Below, in pieces: positions 11,431 through 12,571 of a DNA stretch of 12,571 nt. Within the stretch, counting starts at the first letter, position 1. Every line of letters begins with the position of its first letter. Position numbers and translations under genes: made by a program. Under the pieces are notes generated by a model. The model did not search any database and was not told the DNA's origin. It worked only from the letters and a program-made list of their open reading frames with translations. The DNA is from a bacterium (GTDB lineage Bacteria; Actinomycetota; Thermoleophilia; Solirubrobacterales; 70-9), in the NCBI GenBank assembly GCA_002919115.1, contig PKER01000094.1, positions 1 to 12,571 on the forward strand. The letters are read 5' to 3'.

Positions 11431-12540
11431 ATGGGACTTTTCTCCTCCTCCAGCTCCAAGTCGATCGTCGGCCTCGACGTGGGCACCGACAGCATCGCCG
11501 CCACCGAGGTCCGCGCGAACGGGACCGTCGAGGTCGTGGGGCAGGGGATCGCCCCGCTCGAGCCGGGCGTCTTCCGCGAGGGCGAGGTCGTCGACATCGA
11601 GGCCCTCTCGGCGGCGCTCAAGAAGCTCTTCTCCTCCAACAAGCTCTCCCAGAACGTGCGCCTGGGGATCGCCAACCAGCGGCTCGCGGTGCGCGTGCTG
11701 CGCCTCCCCGCGATCGCCGACGAGGAGCAGCTCGAGACCGCGATCCGCTTCCAGGCGCAGGACAACATCCCGATGCCGCTGGAGCAGGCCGTGCTCGACT
11801 GGCAGGTGATCGGGGCGAGCCAGGCCGCCTCGGGCGAGGGGCAGATCGACGTCGTCGCCGCCGCGGCGCGGCGCGACATGATCGACCAGATGCTCGCCGC
11901 GATGCGCGGCGCGGGCCTGCGGCCGGTCGGCATCGACGTCGCCGCGTTCGGCCTCGTGCGCGCGCTCGCCCACGACCCGCAGCTCACCGCCGCGGTGCCC
12001 TCCTACGAGGAGCGCATCGCCGGCGAGGGCGAGGGGCAGCCGCAGGCGCCGGCTTGGCTGCTGTGCCACCTCGGCGACGTCACCAACCTCGCGGTGGCGC
12101 AGGCGGGCAACTGCCTGTTCACCCGCATGGCGTCCTTCGGCCTCGAGGGCATGGCGCAGCGCCTCGCGGAGCGCCGCGGGCTCACGCTCGAGCACGCGCG
12201 CCAGTGGCTCGCCCACGTCGGCCTCGTCGCCCCGGTCGAGCAGATCGAGGGCGACCCCGAGCACGTGGCGGGCGCCCGCGCCGTCCTCGAGGAGGGCGTC
12301 GCGCGGCTCGCCGACGAGATCCGCGTCTCGGTCGAGTACTACAACGCCCAGGAGGGCGCGGTCCCGCTCCAGGGCGCCGTGGCCACGGGCCCCGGCACCA
12401 CGCTCCCGGGCCTGGTCCAGCGCCTGCAGGAGAGCCTCGGCTACCCGTTCACGAGCTCGCGCCCCGCGGCCCTGGGCCACCTCGACGACGTCACCGCCGC
12501 CCGCCTGACCCTGTCCTTCGGCCTCGCCCTGGAGCGCTAG
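11431..12540 (+). CDS. pilM: Type IV pilus assembly protein PilM (actin-like)
   Basis: A 369-residue cytoplasmic protein with an FtsA/actin-like fold. After a short MGLFSSSSSK leader, SIVGLDVGTDSIAATEV (11-27) is the first phosphate-binding motif. VRLGIANQRLAVRVLRLP and the following AIRFQAQDNIPMPLEQAVLDWQV are characteristic PilM segments. WLLCHLGDVTNLAVAQAGNC carries the second ATP-contact motif, and VATGPGTTLPGLVQRLQESLGYP carries the adenosine motif. PilM binds the cytoplasmic N-terminus of PilN (NLxP motif) and links the PilN/PilO inner-membrane complex to the pilus motor. The partner pilN starts 4 nt after its stop. The Shine-Dalgarno is weak (GAGG, 12 nt upstream). Length and motifs are normal for the family. 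Confidence 0.95.
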   Translation: MGLFSSSSSKSIVGLDVGTDSIAATEVRANGTVEVVGQGIAPLEPGVFREGEVVDIEALSAALKKLFSSNKLSQNVRLGIANQRLAVRVLRLPAIADEEQLETAIRFQAQDNIPMPLEQAVLDWQVIGASQAASGEGQIDVVAAAARRDMIDQMLAAMRGAGLRPVGIDVAAFGLVRALAHDPQLTAAVPSYEERIAGEGEGQPQAPAWLLCHLGDVTNLAVAQAGNCLFTRMASFGLEGMAQRLAERRGLTLEHARQWLAHVGLVAPVEQIEGDPEHVAGARAVLEEGVARLADEIRVSVEYYNAQEGAVPLQGAVATGPGTTLPGLVQRLQESLGYPFTSSRPAALGHLDDVTAARLTLSFGLALER

Positions 12541-12544
12541 CGCG

Positions 12545-12571
12545 ATGCGCCCCGTCAACCTGATCCCGCCC
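12545..12571 (+). CDS. pilN: Type IV pilus assembly protein PilN, first nine codons (cut by window edge)
   Basis: Starting at the ATG at 12545, 4 nt after the pilM stop, the sequence encodes MRPVNLIPP and then leaves the window. The NLIP motif right at the N-terminus is the PilM-binding peptide of PilN (usual form NLLP). Together with its position after pilM this identifies the gene despite the short span. Confidence 0.85.

Noticed and set aside
11083..12558. 491-codon minus-strand ORF opposite pilD and pilM
   Set aside because: Composition is typical of an antisense shadow in GC-rich DNA and both plus-strand genes have full family motifs.
1..12571. CRISPR arrays, insertion sequences, tRNA/rRNA genes, phage or defence genes
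   Set aside because: No repeat-spacer pattern, transposase motif, tRNA cloverleaf or rRNA-like sequence was seen on reading both strands.

Overview
The window is high-GC DNA with the coding style of a deep-branching actinobacterium, most likely class Thermoleophilia (Solirubrobacterales/Gaiellales) or Rubrobacteria. The evidence is GC-rich third positions, GTG/TTG starts, start-stop overlaps, a compact type IV pilus (T4P) locus with actinobacterial pilA/pilM/pilN genes, and a c-di-GMP-I riboswitch. The lineage is inferred from gene content and style, not from a marker phylogeny.

Left part (1-3400). The first 83 bases are the 5' end of ffh (signal recognition particle GTPase) on the minus strand. 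Next is a 99-codon ORF that looks like an in-frame deletion fusion of a MarR regulator N-terminus and a universal stress protein C-terminus. It converges on a minus-strand FAD/NAD(P) oxidoreductase of the NDH-2/sulfide:quinone reductase superfamily. That gene shares a repeat-rich divergent promoter region with a tandem-domain universal stress protein, which is in an operon with a DUF4389 membrane protein.

Middle part (3400-6080). This holds a PAPS-type sulfotransferase, an unreported 57-codon acidic ORF preceded by a 7-bp GNRA-tetraloop hairpin, and a poxvirus-type DNA topoisomerase IB with a complete active site. A minus-strand membrane-anchored beta-rich protein follows, divergent from the pilus locus.

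Right part (6100-12571). This is a T4P cluster: major pilin (pilA-like), a PilX-like, a PilW-like and a PilV-like prepilin with overlapping ends, prepilin peptidase (pilD), pilM, and the first nine codons of pilN. PilB, PilT, PilC and PilO are not in the window. PilD would process all four prepilins, the minor pilins would prime or decorate the fibre, and PilM/PilN would form the inner-membrane alignment complex.

The main result is regulatory. Three pilus intergenic regions (before pilA, pilX and pilM) carry the same promoter type, TNAA-16 nt-RCCGAT, matching the FliA/WhiG (sigma-28) consensus at identical spacing. The pilA leader, starting just after its promoter, carries a well-formed c-di-GMP-I (GEMM-I) riboswitch. 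WhiG activity is known to be gated by the c-di-GMP-dependent anti-sigma RsiG in actinobacteria, including for T4P in Rubrobacter. This locus therefore looks set up for control by one second messenger at two levels: sigma availability at three promoters, and an RNA switch on the major pilin alone.
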